DNA from: Waterburya agarophytonicola KI4
GTDB lineage: Bacteria; Cyanobacteriota; Cyanobacteriia; Cyanobacteriales; Xenococcaceae
DNA: 36,487 nt
Direction of reading: 5' to 3'
Assembly (NCBI RefSeq): GCF_020640915.1
Contig: NZ_JADWDC010000050.1
Coordinates: forward strand, 1-36,487
Part shown: piece after piece, positions 1 through 7,481 of the stretch
How the letters are laid out: every line of letters starts with the position of its first letter
How positions within the stretch are numbered: the first letter of the stretch is position 1
The notes under the pieces: model-generated
Told to the model about the DNA's origin: nothing
What the model saw: the letters and a program-made list of their open reading frames with translations, nothing else
Database searches by the model: none
Made by a program: the position numbers and the translations under genes

Positions 1-70
1 AATTAAAAAATAAAGGTGATTTAGTTAATGCAATGTAAATACGTCTAAGCTTACCAATAGTCTTTCAAAA

Positions 71-98
71 ACTGATAACCAATAACTGATGAGTGATG
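71..98. repeat. Degenerate 7-bp tandem repeat over a start codon
   Basis: Four consecutive heptamers read ACTGATA, ACCAATA, ACTGATG and AGTGATG. The ATG of the TrpD2-like gene (89-91) lies within the third unit. This looks like the short tandemly repeated repetitive (STRR) heptamers known from cyanobacterial genomes. The match is seen directly; membership of that class is inference. Confidence 0.45.
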
Positions 99-1132
99 AA
101 TTTAGGGAATTATTAAAAAGAGTGGGCAGTGGCACTCATACCAGTAAAAACTTAACCCGCACCGAAACTGCTACTGCTACTAAAATGATGTTGTTACAAG
201 AAGCAACTCCCGCCCAAATCGGAGCATTCGCGATCGCTCATCGGATCAAAAGACCTACTCCAGAAGAATTAGCAGGTATTCTCGATGCCTTTGAAGTCTT
301 AGGCTCAAAACTCACAGTTAATCCCCATCATGATTATAAACCAGTAGTTTTAGGCAATCCTTATGACGGACGTTCTCGTACTGTTCCTGTAACGATCATT
401 ACCGCACTCATTTTAACCACTGTTAATGTGCCTGTGGTGATGCACGGAGGCGACTGTATGCCGACTAAATATGGGATTCCTTTGATTGAGATATGGCAGC
501 AATTGGGAGTAAACTTTTCAGATTTTAATCTAGCTCAAGCTCAAGAAATATACGATCAAAGCTGTCTTGGCTTTCTTTATCTCCCTCAACATTTCCCTGA
601 AGCACACAATTTTGTCCCTTTCCGCGAACAAATTGGCAAACGTCCCCCTTTTGCCACGGCTGAATTAGCTTGGTGTCCTATTGCAGGAGAGGCTAATTTG
701 GTAGCAGGTTTTGTTCATCCCCCCACAGAAGAACGTTTTCGCTCGGCTTTTAAAATTAGAGGCACGAATGACTTTACTCTAGTTAAAGGTTTGGAAGGTA
801 GTTGCGATCTCTCCCGCAGCCGTACGGCAATTATTGCCATGGGTAGATCTGGGTCTGATTTTGAACGTCTTTTACTCGACCCCCACGATTACAATTTACG
901 AGGCTCGGATATACTTCTAGAATCGAAATCTCAGGTCATATCTTTAACCCAAGAAGTAATCGAAGGTAGCAAAAGCCAACTCCTTCCTGCTGCAATTTTA
1001 AACGGAGGTTTTTATCTCTGGCGTTTTGGACGAGCAAAATCTTTGCAAGAAGGTTTCCAACTAGCAGCAGACATTCTGATTACAGGCAAAGTGAAAACTA
1101 AATTATCTCAGTTACAAACACTCTGCAATTGA
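89..1132 (+). CDS. Anthranilate phosphoribosyltransferase family (TrpD2-like) protein
   Basis: The 347-residue protein has the overall fold pattern of the nucleoside phosphorylase/TrpD superfamily: an N-terminal helical domain (about residues 1-75, with an 'EATPAQIGAFAIAHRIK' type segment) followed by an alpha/beta domain. The signatures of genuine TrpD are changed. The GTGGD glycine loop reads GNPYD near residue 89, and the KHGNR-type motif reads MHGGD near residue 118. It therefore resembles the TrpD2/YbiB-like paralogues, some of which bind nucleic acid rather than making phosphoribosyl-anthranilate. I infer that it is not the tryptophan-pathway enzyme; its substrate is unknown. ATG 89 gives the full N-terminal domain. 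Its TGA stop overlaps the TTG start of the next gene by four bases, implying translational coupling. The alternative is an active but divergent TrpD. Confidence 0.8.
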   Translation: MSDEFRELLKRVGSGTHTSKNLTRTETATATKMMLLQEATPAQIGAFAIAHRIKRPTPEELAGILDAFEVLGSKLTVNPHHDYKPVVLGNPYDGRSRTVPVTIITALILTTVNVPVVMHGGDCMPTKYGIPLIEIWQQLGVNFSDFNLAQAQEIYDQSCLGFLYLPQHFPEAHNFVPFREQIGKRPPFATAELAWCPIAGEANLVAGFVHPPTEERFRSAFKIRGTNDFTLVKGLEGSCDLSRSRTAIIAMGRSGSDFERLLLDPHDYNLRGSDILLESKSQVISLTQEVIEGSKSQLLPAAILNGGFYLWRFGRAKSLQEGFQLAADILITGKVKTKLSQLQTLCN

Positions 1133-1139
1133 CAATTAA
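1126..1139. repeat. Two heptamers forming a stop/start junction
   Basis: CAATTGA followed directly by CAATTAA. The first unit contains both the TGA stop of the TrpD2-like gene (1130-1132) and the TTG start of the MMADHC-like gene (1129-1131). The same CAATTGA heptamer, in reverse orientation, forms the 3' end of the RnfD-like gene near 19759. Confidence 0.5.
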
Positions 1140-1647
1140 CAACCCTACTCCATCGAAAGAAGAAATTCAAGTTTGCATAACTGCTCCCAGTCAGTTTGTT
1201 TTGGAGTATCAACAGTTCCTACTACCAGATTGGGAGATATCCATAACTCATCTTGTTTTAATACTGCAAGAGTCTCATATTTCTCTAAAAGAATTCAATC
1301 ATAGGGTGGTGACAGAAAAAGATCGCCTGAGAGCAAACTTTCTTCGTTTTGGATGGGAGCTAATTTTTACCTTACAAGACCAAGGCTATCAAAGCGATCT
1401 CTTCGATCCCCGTACTGGCTATCCACTTTTGGGACAAAAAGGTAAGTTTACCCTGGATGACAATGCAACAGTCAAAGCATTGCTAAATTATCCTGTAATT
1501 GAATATAACAACTGTTCTTTGTTAGAGCATCCAACCTGGGGCGATCGAGTATATCCTTCTACAGTGGCTACTACTGCACCTGAAGATCTCATTCAAGATT
1601 CCGCTAACAAAATATCGATCGCCCTGGGATTGAGATTGAAAATTTAA
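1129..1647 (+). CDS. MMADHC-like (methylmalonic aciduria and homocystinuria type D) family protein
   Basis: The 172-residue soluble protein matches the cyanobacterial relatives of MMADHC, the human cobalamin-trafficking partner of MMACHC. Diagnostic stretches are 'FDPRTGYP' near residue 93, 'DDNATVKALLNYP' near 109-121, and 'CSLLEHPTWGDRVYPST' near 129-145. The bacterial proteins have no established biochemical role; a part in cobalamin handling is extrapolated from the human family. There is no ATG before the conserved region, so I take TTG at 1129, which overlaps the upstream TGA by four bases and suggests coupled translation with the TrpD2-like gene. No signal peptide or membrane segment is visible. 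The family call comes from recalled motif similarity, not a search. Confidence 0.7.
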   Translation: MTINNPTPSKEEIQVCITAPSQFVLEYQQFLLPDWEISITHLVLILQESHISLKEFNHRVVTEKDRLRANFLRFGWELIFTLQDQGYQSDLFDPRTGYPLLGQKGKFTLDDNATVKALLNYPVIEYNNCSLLEHPTWGDRVYPSTVATTAPEDLIQDSANKISIALGLRLKI

Positions 1648-1851
1648 CCCTTATTTAGTTATATAAAAAATTATTGCATTGCTCATTATACTCTTTTTAA
1701 TAGCATAAAGTGTTAGGATTCATATTGAGATAAAGATCGGCAATCCAGTTTGTATTCGATATTGATAGGTTTTTCCGTAAAGTATTGATTGGCTTTTTTC
1801 CGAAAATTTAACTCTCTACATCACAAATGCATTGAGGAGACATTACAGTTC

Positions 1852-2151
1852 ATGTCAATTTACGTAGGTAACCTTAGCTACGAGGTTAACCAAGAAGATT
1901 TAAACGAAGTATTTTCTGAATACGGAAGCGTTAAACGAGTTCATCTTCCTACTGACCGTGAAACAGGTCGCAAACGCGGTTTCGGCTTTGTTGAAATGGA
2001 AACAGAAGCAGAAGAAGATAAAGCCATTGAGACTCTAGATGGAGCAGAATGGATGGGTCGCGAGTTAAAAGTTAACAAAGCAAGACCCCGCGAGAATAGA
2101 AATTCCTTTGGTGGTGGCGGAGGCGGTGGTCGTCGCAACGACCGCTTCTAA
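1852..2151 (+). CDS. RRM-type glycine-rich RNA-binding protein (Rbp family)
   Basis: The protein has 99 residues. A single RNA-recognition motif spans about residues 1-80, with RNP2 'IYVGNL' at 3-8 and RNP1 'RGFGFVEM' near 43-50. A short tail ends with a run of glycines and 'GRRNDRF'. This is the classical cyanobacterial Rbp architecture; members bind single-stranded RNA, and several are cold-induced. The start is set at ATG 1852, directly before the RRM, preceded by GAGGAG at 1834-1839. Reading from upstream would add a non-family extension. About 200 bases of AT-rich leader precede it, compatible with post-transcriptional cold regulation, although no defined element is visible. The next gene follows after 100 bases on the same strand. 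Confidence 0.93.
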   Translation: MSIYVGNLSYEVNQEDLNEVFSEYGSVKRVHLPTDRETGRKRGFGFVEMETEAEEDKAIETLDGAEWMGRELKVNKARPRENRNSFGGGGGGGRRNDRF

Positions 2152-2251
2152 GCTCCAAAGCTAAATCGAATTGCGCTTCTGGAGAGCAACTAGATTATGA
2201 TACTAGAGACTCCCAGGAGCGTTTTACTGTGTAATGAGGAATTCTATATAG

Positions 2252-2443
2252 ATGGCTAAACGTCGTAACGCAAAGAAAGAAAAAGCAGCTCGTAACAAAA
2301 TAAACGCTCGTAAATTCCGTAAGCAAACTAGTCGTTATGGAAATCGTGGCAGACGCAACTACAACAACACTGATAAAAAAGAGACAACAGAGGAAAACAA
2401 TGATTCTTCTGAGTCTACTTCTACTACAGCCAACAATAATTAG
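2252..2443 (+). CDS. Small conserved-type protein, basic N-terminus and acidic Ser/Thr/Asn tail
   Basis: This 63-residue protein has two opposite halves. Residues 1-37 are very rich in Lys/Arg (starting MAKRRNAKKEKAARN), and residues 40-63 are acidic and then Ser/Thr/Asn-rich. The N-terminus suggests binding to RNA or the ribosome, and the acidic tail looks disordered. ATG 2252 is preceded by GAGGAA at good spacing. It sits just after the RRM gene and before a strong terminator (2464-2521), so the two are probably co-transcribed. In several cyanobacteria an rbp gene is followed by rpsU (S21), but this sequence does not look like S21. I do not recognise a named family. Confidence 0.7.
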   Translation: MAKRRNAKKEKAARNKINARKFRKQTSRYGNRGRRNYNNTDKKETTEENNDSSESTSTTANNN

Positions 2444-2463
2444 TAGAAGCAAGAAATTAGTTT

Positions 2464-2521
2464 AAATAGCTTTTCATCGGAAGTAGTTTTATTTACTTCC
2501 CGATTGAGGAGCTATTTTTTT
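2464..2521 (+). terminator. Rho-independent terminator of the rbp transcription unit
   Basis: A long interrupted hairpin: the left arm starts AAATAGC (2464) and continues to GGAAGTA, the right arm runs TACTTCC to GCTATTT (2517). It is followed by a run of T. It lies 21 bases after the small basic protein gene. Confidence 0.85.
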
Positions 2522-2547
2522 AATTGATCGCACGCTTTAGGTTTTAT

Positions 2548-3423
2548 ATGTCTTTTCAGCCTTCTCCCTACGAAATATTGCAAACATTGTTACCTCACTT
2601 GAGGATAGCTGCGGGTTACGCCCAACAAATTCAAAATAAAATTATTTCCCTACCCGCTAAAGATGCGGGAGACAATTTTTTATCGGCAGCTTTAACTGAT
2701 GCGGATCTTTCCATTCAAACTTTAGTTGAGGTAGCTTTATTAGGAACTTATCCCCATTTTGCTTTCTATGGGGAAGAATACGCACAATCTCGCAATACAA
2801 AATATTTTACTTCTACGGCATTAGGTACGACAAAGCAGGATTATTTAATTACTCTAGATCCGATTGATGGTACAAAATATTATTTGGATGGATTTAATAA
2901 TTACCAAATTATTCTCAGTATCCTCAACAGAGAACAATACGAAGCCGTAATTGCTATTTCTCCCGCACAAAATTGCTATTACTACACTCTTAAAGGTCGA
3001 GGAGTATTTAAAGGCGATTTGAATCTAGATTTAGATCGATGTCAACCATTAGAAATATCCAATCCGCGTCCTAACATCTTGTTAGGGTGGGGGATGGCAC
3101 ATCTAAAACCAGCATTAGAAGATAAGTATCGGGTAATAGATATTGAGAATTGCTATTCTGCTTCAGAGCAATTCCCTAACTATAACGGCATCTTTTCGGG
3201 GGATTTGATCGGCTGGATTACTAAACGAGGGAAGTTCATCGATAGTGCTGCTTTGGCTTTTATGGCGCAGGAAAACGGTTGTTTAGTAACGAGTTTGAAT
3301 GGTTTACCCTTAACTCCCCTACACGCCTGTAAAAATTATAGTTATGATGGGGCGATCGTCGCCAATTCTGCCCAACTCCATCAAGACTTATTAACAGCTT
3401 GTCAACAGTTAATTACCAAGTAA
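2548..3423 (+). CDS. Inositol monophosphatase family phosphatase
   Basis: The 291-residue protein belongs to the lithium-sensitive IMPase/FBPase/CysQ superfamily of metal-dependent sugar and nucleotide phosphatases. Visible metal-site motifs are GEE at 75-77, DPIDGTK at 104-110 and a later Asp in 'FIDSAALAF' near residue 238. The exact substrate cannot be read from the sequence: inositol phosphate, fructose bisphosphate or 3'-phosphoadenosine phosphates are all possible. ATG 2548 was chosen because it begins the conserved helix; a TTG at 2524 would overlap the tail of the preceding terminator region. It is convergent with the PHP gene, with only nine bases between the stops. Confidence 0.88.
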   Translation: MSFQPSPYEILQTLLPHLRIAAGYAQQIQNKIISLPAKDAGDNFLSAALTDADLSIQTLVEVALLGTYPHFAFYGEEYAQSRNTKYFTSTALGTTKQDYLITLDPIDGTKYYLDGFNNYQIILSILNREQYEAVIAISPAQNCYYYTLKGRGVFKGDLNLDLDRCQPLEISNPRPNILLGWGMAHLKPALEDKYRVIDIENCYSASEQFPNYNGIFSGDLIGWITKRGKFIDSAALAFMAQENGCLVTSLNGLPLTPLHACKNYSYDGAIVANSAQLHQDLLTACQQLITK

Positions 3424-3432
3424 ATTTTTTGA

Positions 3433-4128
3433 TTAAATACGCTGGAGTAAGTTTAATCCGTGGGTATCAGTACCACAAGTACTATAAAGACCGTATCGAT
3501 TTGCTAATTGTCTGACTTTTTCGGTCTGTTTGGGGCTAGGTTGCCAAGTTTTAGGGTTGTTGTAGGCGTAATAAGTTTCTACCCCATCAATACCCAAGTC
3601 AGCTACCGCAGGGATCAACTTGCTAGCAGAATGACGATAGCGTTCGGGATGAGCTAAGACTACTAATCCTCCTGCCTGGTGAATACTATCAATTACTTTT
3701 TTAGCAGCAGCTTTTTCTCCTTGAGGTTTATCTCCCCCAAGATAGGATTTGATGGCTGGATCTTGGGGATCGAATCCATAACCTAAGATATGTACTTCTA
3801 CTCCTAAAAGTCTGGAGGTGATTTCTACTCCCGTCCATAAATGAGGTATGTGTTGAGTATTATTTTCTGTACTTAATTGAGATAAATATTGTTCTGCTTG
3901 TCGATAACCGTCAACAGTATGATGATCGGTAATGGCAAAAGCTTTAAGTCCAATAGCGATCGCTTGCTGTACTAGGTTTAATGGTGTTAATTGTCCATCA
4001 GAAGCCTGAGTATGCATGTGAAAGTTAAAAGAATAGGGACAACTAATATAATTAATAGTTTCCCAGACACTTTTAAGATAAATAGTGTCCTGTGCTTTTG
4101 GTTTTAGGGAATATGTTGTCGCAACCAT
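3433..4128 (-). CDS. PHP-domain metal-dependent phosphoesterase
   Basis: The PHP fold motifs appear in order: HMHT-x-ASDG (HxH), ITDHH, GVEI, HILGYGF, LAHPERY and CGTDTHG. Together they form a trinuclear metal site typical of TrpH/YciV-like phosphoesterases, some of which degrade 3',5'-bisphosphonucleotides or short RNAs. The length of 231 residues is typical of the stand-alone domain, so it is not part of a polymerase. Three start codons lie close together (TTG 4137, ATG 4134, ATG 4128). I prefer 4128 (MVATTYS), but the evidence is weak because no clear ribosome-binding site is visible. It runs divergently from the AEC transporter across a 175-base intergenic stretch. Confidence 0.88.
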   Translation of the reverse strand: MVATTYSLKPKAQDTIYLKSVWETINYISCPYSFNFHMHTQASDGQLTPLNLVQQAIAIGLKAFAITDHHTVDGYRQAEQYLSQLSTENNTQHIPHLWTGVEITSRLLGVEVHILGYGFDPQDPAIKSYLGGDKPQGEKAAAKKVIDSIHQAGGLVVLAHPERYRHSASKLIPAVADLGIDGVETYYAYNNPKTWQPSPKQTEKVRQLANRYGLYSTCGTDTHGLNLLQRI

Positions 4129-4303
4129 ACGCATCAATCTGAGAAGGAAATGTTTCTATTTGTTACAAATACCATAACAAAATAAAATCCTCTCTGGGAA
4201 TATCGGGCGATCGCCTGACCTTAAAGAAAATATTAAATCCCTTGACAGATATACATAAAAGCCCTTCGGTAAATTTAGATAAGTATAATCTATAAAACCA
4301 ATC

Positions 4304-5191
4304 ATGACGACTTTGCTTCCTGCCGTATTGCCCGTGGGCTTGATCATCGCGATCGGTTTTATTGTCGGGCGAACTTTGCCCTTAGAGCGTTCGACTCTAT
4401 CGCAATTGGCTTTATATATTTTATCTCCTGCTTTGGTAGTGGATAGTTTGTATCGCACTAAATTATCTTGGGCGAGTTCTAGCAAGTTGTTGCTCGGCTT
4501 TGCTTTAACTTCAGCTATTATTTATGGCACAGTTTGGTTGACGAGCAAGATATTTAAGCTAGCAACTCCGCTTAGTCGAGGCATCACGGCGATTGTGATG
4601 TTTCCCAATAATGGCAACATGGGTTTACCCGTGGCGACTTTTGCTTTGGGAGCAGCAGGATTAGATCGAGCTATTATTTATATGCTCGGTTCTAGTTTCT
4701 TGATGTTTTGTTTTGGCCCTGCCATTATTAGGGGCAAAGGTATATTTCAAGGTTTGAGCTTAACTTTTAAGTTGCCTTTGATTTGGGCAATTTTATTGGG
4801 CATCGGCTTGCGTTTATTTCGGCTAGAACTACCTTGGGAATTGGATAAGGGCATCCAACAATTAGGGGCAGCAGCCATTCCCATCGCTTTGATTGTTTTG
4901 GGCATTCAACTATCCCAAACTCGTTTTCAACCCAAGCTGAATGAATTTTTTGTAGCGATCGCTCGTTTGGCGATCGCACCAACAATCGCTTATTTTATTG
5001 GCAGACTACTACAGTTAGAAATTCTAGATCTACAGGTGTTAGTTTTGCAGAGTGCTATGCCCACTGCGGTTAACTCTTTTATTATTGTTAGTGAATTTGG
5101 TGGGGACAAAGACTTAGTAGCCAGGGCGATCGTCACCTCTACCTTGATGAGTTTTGTTACCTTGCCGATAGTGTTGTGGTTAATAATTTAG
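4304..5191 (+). CDS. AEC (auxin efflux carrier) family transporter
   Basis: The 295-residue integral membrane protein has about ten hydrophobic segments in two halves, beginning 'LLPAVLPVGLIIAIGFIVG' at the N-terminus. Both halves carry the expected conserved elements: 'MFPNNGNMGLPVATFALG' near residues 100-117, and 'QSAMPTAVNSFIIVSEFGGD' near 250-270. Bacterial AEC members export or exchange small organic acids; the substrate here is unknown. A TATAAT box (4284-4289) lies 14 bases before the ATG, suggesting a short leader, although no well-spaced -35 accompanies it. The stop overlaps the stop of the convergent DUF389 gene by four bases. Confidence 0.88.
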   Translation: MTTLLPAVLPVGLIIAIGFIVGRTLPLERSTLSQLALYILSPALVVDSLYRTKLSWASSSKLLLGFALTSAIIYGTVWLTSKIFKLATPLSRGITAIVMFPNNGNMGLPVATFALGAAGLDRAIIYMLGSSFLMFCFGPAIIRGKGIFQGLSLTFKLPLIWAILLGIGLRLFRLELPWELDKGIQQLGAAAIPIALIVLGIQLSQTRFQPKLNEFFVAIARLAIAPTIAYFIGRLLQLEILDLQVLVLQSAMPTAVNSFIIVSEFGGDKDLVARAIVTSTLMSFVTLPIVLWLII

Positions 5192-6258
5192 TCGTCAATG
5201 GTAATAGTCTCAACTGGAATAATTTTGACTTCTAATTCGACTTCTTTATTTAACTTATTGACTAAATCCTTTCTGATCTCAATCAAACTACTGCGATCGA
5301 TCGAATTGGGTTGGGCAACTATTTCCATCTCGATCGCAATATTATCGCGATCAGGTTTAATTATCGTCGAGCGAATATCGCTGGATGTTAGTTTGTTCCT
5401 AACTATCTCGTTAACTTCGTAACGGACGTTATTTTGCAAAATTAAGCCTTTCAAAGACAAACCTAAAGGCAAACCAAGGATTATCAAGGTAGTGATGGTA
5501 AAAATCAATCCTTGTTTGGCTCGTTCGATGCTGCCATAAGACTGAAGCAGCAAAATAATTACGCCACTAAAAATAATTCCCGTCAAGTTGGTAATAAATA
5601 GTAATAATGCCCCGATAGATAAAGAAGTCGATCCCCAAGCTATGCCAATACCGACAACACTTAGAGGCGGGACTAACGCCACGGCGATCGCAACTCCAGG
5701 TAAAGCATCGGCAATGCGTTTTCTAGTATTAGCAAAAGCCCCTGCTGCCCCTGCTGCTAAAGCAATGACTAAATCGAGTAGATTGGGATTAGTACGGGCT
5801 ATAATTTCGGGTGTGATTGACTTCAAGCCAATTAATAACACAGTTACCGCAGAAATAAAGACGGTGAAAAGTACCCCCGTTGAGAGGGTTAAGAAAGACC
5901 GCTTTAATAAACGTCGATTGGCTACAGTAGAAGAGTAAGCAATACCCGTAATCGGTCCAATTAAAGGAGCAATAATCATCGCACCAATGATAATAGCTAC
6001 GCTATTTGCCAGCAACCCCAAAGTTGCAATCAATCCCGATAAACCCAGCAAAACATAAAAACTCAAAGATGGTACCGATGATCGCCACAGATTGCGGTTG
6101 AGGGTGACTATGGGGAGTGGTTTTTCTGCAAGCCAGTGCCAATCTCCGCTTTGACTATTCCAAGATTCTTCGATCTTTTTCGCCTGAACGGGATATCTCT
6201 GACGAAAGTATAATTTTAGCCGAGTATACCAGCCAAGGTTAGGATTGAGTAATAGCAT
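5188..6258 (-). CDS. DUF389 (TIGR00341-type) membrane protein
   Basis: The 356-residue protein has an N-terminal soluble stretch (about 1-60), five to six membrane helices (about 65-270) and a C-terminal soluble domain of about 80 residues. Family hallmarks are 'LLANSVAIIIGAMIIAPLIGPI' split across the second helix (residues 83-104) and 'LPGVAIAVALVPPLSVVGIG' near 187-206. The function of DUF389 is not established. The C-terminal region (valine- and isoleucine-rich, 'IEMEIVAQPNSIDRSSL') resembles a small regulatory alpha/beta domain. ATG 6258 begins the family sequence. It lies 20 bases downstream of egtB on the same strand and could share its transcript. Its stop overlaps that of the AEC gene. 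Confidence 0.87.
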   Translation of the reverse strand: MLLLNPNLGWYTRLKLYFRQRYPVQAKKIEESWNSQSGDWHWLAEKPLPIVTLNRNLWRSSVPSLSFYVLLGLSGLIATLGLLANSVAIIIGAMIIAPLIGPITGIAYSSTVANRRLLKRSFLTLSTGVLFTVFISAVTVLLIGLKSITPEIIARTNPNLLDLVIALAAGAAGAFANTRKRIADALPGVAIAVALVPPLSVVGIGIAWGSTSLSIGALLLFITNLTGIIFSGVIILLLQSYGSIERAKQGLIFTITTLIILGLPLGLSLKGLILQNNVRYEVNEIVRNKLTSSDIRSTIIKPDRDNIAIEMEIVAQPNSIDRSSLIEIRKDLVNKLNKEVELEVKIIPVETITIDD

Positions 6259-6278
6259 TATAATTATTCAATGGTTAA

Positions 6279-7481
6279 TTACCTAGCGCAACGAAAACCT
6301 GCAAAAATTTGCCTTACTTGAGGATAATACCAGTTGCGGAAACTAGTTCTCATTCCTTGCCTACTTGTCGCCCAACTACCTCCTTTTAATACTCGGTGTT
6401 TGTTGTCGAAATAAACTTCTGAATAGCCAGGATAGGGGTAACTTTCAAAACCAGAATAGCCCTCAAACCAAGAAGCAGTCCATTCCCACACATTGCCCAA
6501 CATATCTTGACAGCCGTATTTACTGCGATCGCTATAAGCATTGACGGGAGTGGTATGTCCGATGGCGCGATCGCGATTGCAATTTAAGGATGCACCCAAA
6601 GCTGATTTTGACCATTCTGCTTCGGTGGGCAATCTTTTGTCAACAAACTTAGCATAAGCTTCGGCTTCATAATAGCTGACACCACAGACAGGGTGGTCGA
6701 TCCAATCTAGCGAATTTATCCAATACAAAGGCTGAGAAACAGGATTTTGTTGCAACCATTGCCAGCCTGCAATCGACCAATATTGACGTTTTTGATAGCC
6801 CCCCGCAGTCATAAATTGCCAATATTGTCCGCAGGTGACGGGAAAGCGATCGATCCAGTAGGTATTTAAATGTATTTTATGGGGAGGGTGTTCGTTATCT
6901 AACCCAGAGATATCATTGCTACCCATAATAAATTCACCTGCTTCAACTTTCACCATTTCATTGAAAATTGAATTTTCTGAGTTGGCGGGTGGGTTAAAGG
7001 GATTAAAATTTAGAGGGGAATTTTGAGAACTTTGCTGTCGATGTAATTGCCAAAGCAAAGTGATTGTTTCGCAATGTTGGCCTTCGTGTTGAATGAGCCA
7101 TCGCCAAAGACGTTCTTGGGATTTTGTGGGTGCAGACTCCAAATACTCTAGCACTCTCTGCCTGACAACTCCCAGATATTCTTGAATAATCGAGATACTT
7201 GGTAAGTTTTGGCGTTCTGATTTGGGCAACCCATCGGCAGAAAATAAGCAATGATATTCTTTAAAGCTAGGAGGTAGATTGGCGAGATGTTCCAAAATCC
7301 AATAAGCTTCGGTAAATGCTATATGGCCAAAATGCCAGCCAATAGGACTAAAATCTGGATGAACCTGGGTAGCAAGCAGGGATCGATCGATTTCGCCTAA
7401 GAGATCTAGGGTATTTCGACGAACTTGCTGTAATTCGATCGCAATAGAGTTTTTAGGAGATGGAATCGACGCTAATTTCAA
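6279..7481 (-). CDS. egtB: EgtB-family sulfoxide synthase (DinB_2 plus FGE-sulfatase)
   Basis: A non-haem iron enzyme that joins hercynine (trimethylhistidine) with a thiol donor and O2 to form a sulfoxide. The N-terminal DinB-like domain carries the iron triad: HFGH near residues 50-53 and H-x3-H-x-E (HEGQHCE) at 132-138. The C-terminal formylglycine-enzyme-like domain starts at 'VKVEAGEFIMGS' and includes NVWEWTASW, VLKGGSW and a terminal AGFRCAR. An open frame extends back to an ATG at 7568, but that lies inside egtC and its extra residues do not resemble the family. I therefore place the start near TTG 7481 (400 residues); ATT at 7445 is another option. Proximity to egtC, which removes a gamma-glutamyl group, suggests gamma-glutamylcysteine is the thiol donor. 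No egtD or egtA is in the window. Confidence 0.87.
   Translation of the reverse strand: MKLASIPSPKNSIAIELQQVRRNTLDLLGEIDRSLLATQVHPDFSPIGWHFGHIAFTEAYWILEHLANLPPSFKEYHCLFSADGLPKSERQNLPSISIIQEYLGVVRQRVLEYLESAPTKSQERLWRWLIQHEGQHCETITLLWQLHRQQSSQNSPLNFNPFNPPANSENSIFNEMVKVEAGEFIMGSNDISGLDNEHPPHKIHLNTYWIDRFPVTCGQYWQFMTAGGYQKRQYWSIAGWQWLQQNPVSQPLYWINSLDWIDHPVCGVSYYEAEAYAKFVDKRLPTEAEWSKSALGASLNCNRDRAIGHTTPVNAYSDRSKYGCQDMLGNVWEWTASWFEGYSGFESYPYPGYSEVYFDNKHRVLKGGSWATSRQGMRTSFRNWYYPQVRQIFAGFRCAR

Noticed and set aside
1941-2138. Minus-strand frame opposite the RRM gene with a proline run
   Set aside because: It is the antisense of the glycine run and RNP codons of the RNA-binding protein; no start signal or family similarity.
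4156-4485. Minus-strand frame across the AEC promoter and gene start
   Set aside because: Overlaps the start of the well-supported AEC gene and has no recognisable domain.
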